From: Spirosoma sp. SC4-14
GTDB lineage: Bacteria > Bacteroidota > Bacteroidia > Cytophagales > Spirosomataceae
Reading direction: 5' to 3'
Assembly (NCBI RefSeq): GCF_037201965.1
Contig: NZ_CP147519.1
Span: 284,471 to 348,470 of the forward strand
Length of the DNA: 64,000 nt
Position numbers and translations under genes: made by a program
Notes under the pieces: generated by a model
Told to the model about the DNA's origin: nothing
Seen by the model: only the letters and a program-made list of their open reading frames with translations
Databases searched by the model: none
In this document: one piece after another, positions 63,834 to 64,000 of the stretch
Numbering within the stretch: position 1 is the stretch's first letter
Layout of the letters: the number at the start of each line of letters is the position of its first letter

Positions 63834-64000
63834 CTTGATGTGAAACAGACCTTTTATCTATACAGGTAAGGATTCGCCAAAAAACTAATCATTGCTATTA
63901 AGTTTTTTTTGCTCTGAGTTCATAAGAGCCCGAATACGGACTTATAAGTCTTTGACTAGTAGAAGGTTTTTCGCAAAAAGGTCGATAAGAATACTGAAGC

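Noticed and set aside
63939..63950. Palindrome GACTTATAAGTC upstream of the FecR gene.
   Set aside because: Twelve bases of AT-rich symmetry is within chance, and no promoter or matching site was found around it.

Overview
The window (about 50-55% G+C by eye) looks like chromosomal DNA of a plant-polysaccharide-degrading member of the Bacteroidota, probably a Cytophagales/Spirosomaceae (Spirosoma-like) bacterium. The evidence is three SusC/SusD pairs, a hybrid two-component sensor (HTCS), a FecR anti-sigma factor, promoter elements of the TAnnTTTG type, and many exported glycoside hydrolases. The genus is inference.

Region 1 (1-18881) is a pair of polysaccharide utilisation loci (PULs) around one HTCS gene. 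To the left, on the minus strand, lie a beta-helix (pectate-lyase-like) protein, a GH105/GH88-type hydrolase, a SusC and a SusD that runs off the window. To the right, on the plus strand, are the HTCS, a strong terminator, and a second SusC/SusD pair. Upstream of both PULs I find the same promoter layout: a 21-bp-spaced direct repeat with a YYGCAAC core, then 12-14 bp, then a TTG / TAC(T)TTTG promoter. The HTCS probably drives both. Region 2 (18957-23843) looks like an L-fucose cassette: FucP permease, mutarotase, L-fucose-dehydrogenase-like SDR with an unusual active site, GH29 alpha-L-fucosidase and a zinc dehydrogenase. The expected lactonase and dehydratase are absent.

Region 3 (24147-35650) is mobile DNA. 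A 2.9-kb ISKra4-type element with 25-bp inverted ends carries a transposase, a serine recombinase and a pRiA4b ORF-3-like gene. Six bases further on starts an 8.6-kb Tn3-family transposon with 38-bp inverted ends. It carries tnpR, tnpA and four cargo genes: a membrane protein, a TolB/PD40 propeller protein, and a LytS-type kinase with its LytTR regulator. Just outside its right end are a 38-bp perfect palindrome and two small AT-rich genes of unknown function.

Region 4 (36805-63833, all minus strand) is a large rhamnose/arabinose-oriented PUL. FecR, SusC with an STN domain, and SusD come first. A long hairpin follows, then a tightly packed run: sialate-O-acetylesterase-like esterase, GH97, PQQ dehydrogenase fused to cytochrome c, GH78 rhamnosidase, COG3618 lactonase-like amidohydrolase, Gfo/Idh oxidoreductase, IlvD/Edd dehydratase, second GH78, beta-helix protein, ribokinase, sugar permease and GH127. 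The order suggests removal of acetyl, rhamnosyl and arabinosyl groups from pectin or a similar glycan, followed by a non-phosphorylative route (dehydrogenase, lactonase, dehydratase) for the released deoxysugar. No tRNA, rRNA or CRISPR array was seen.
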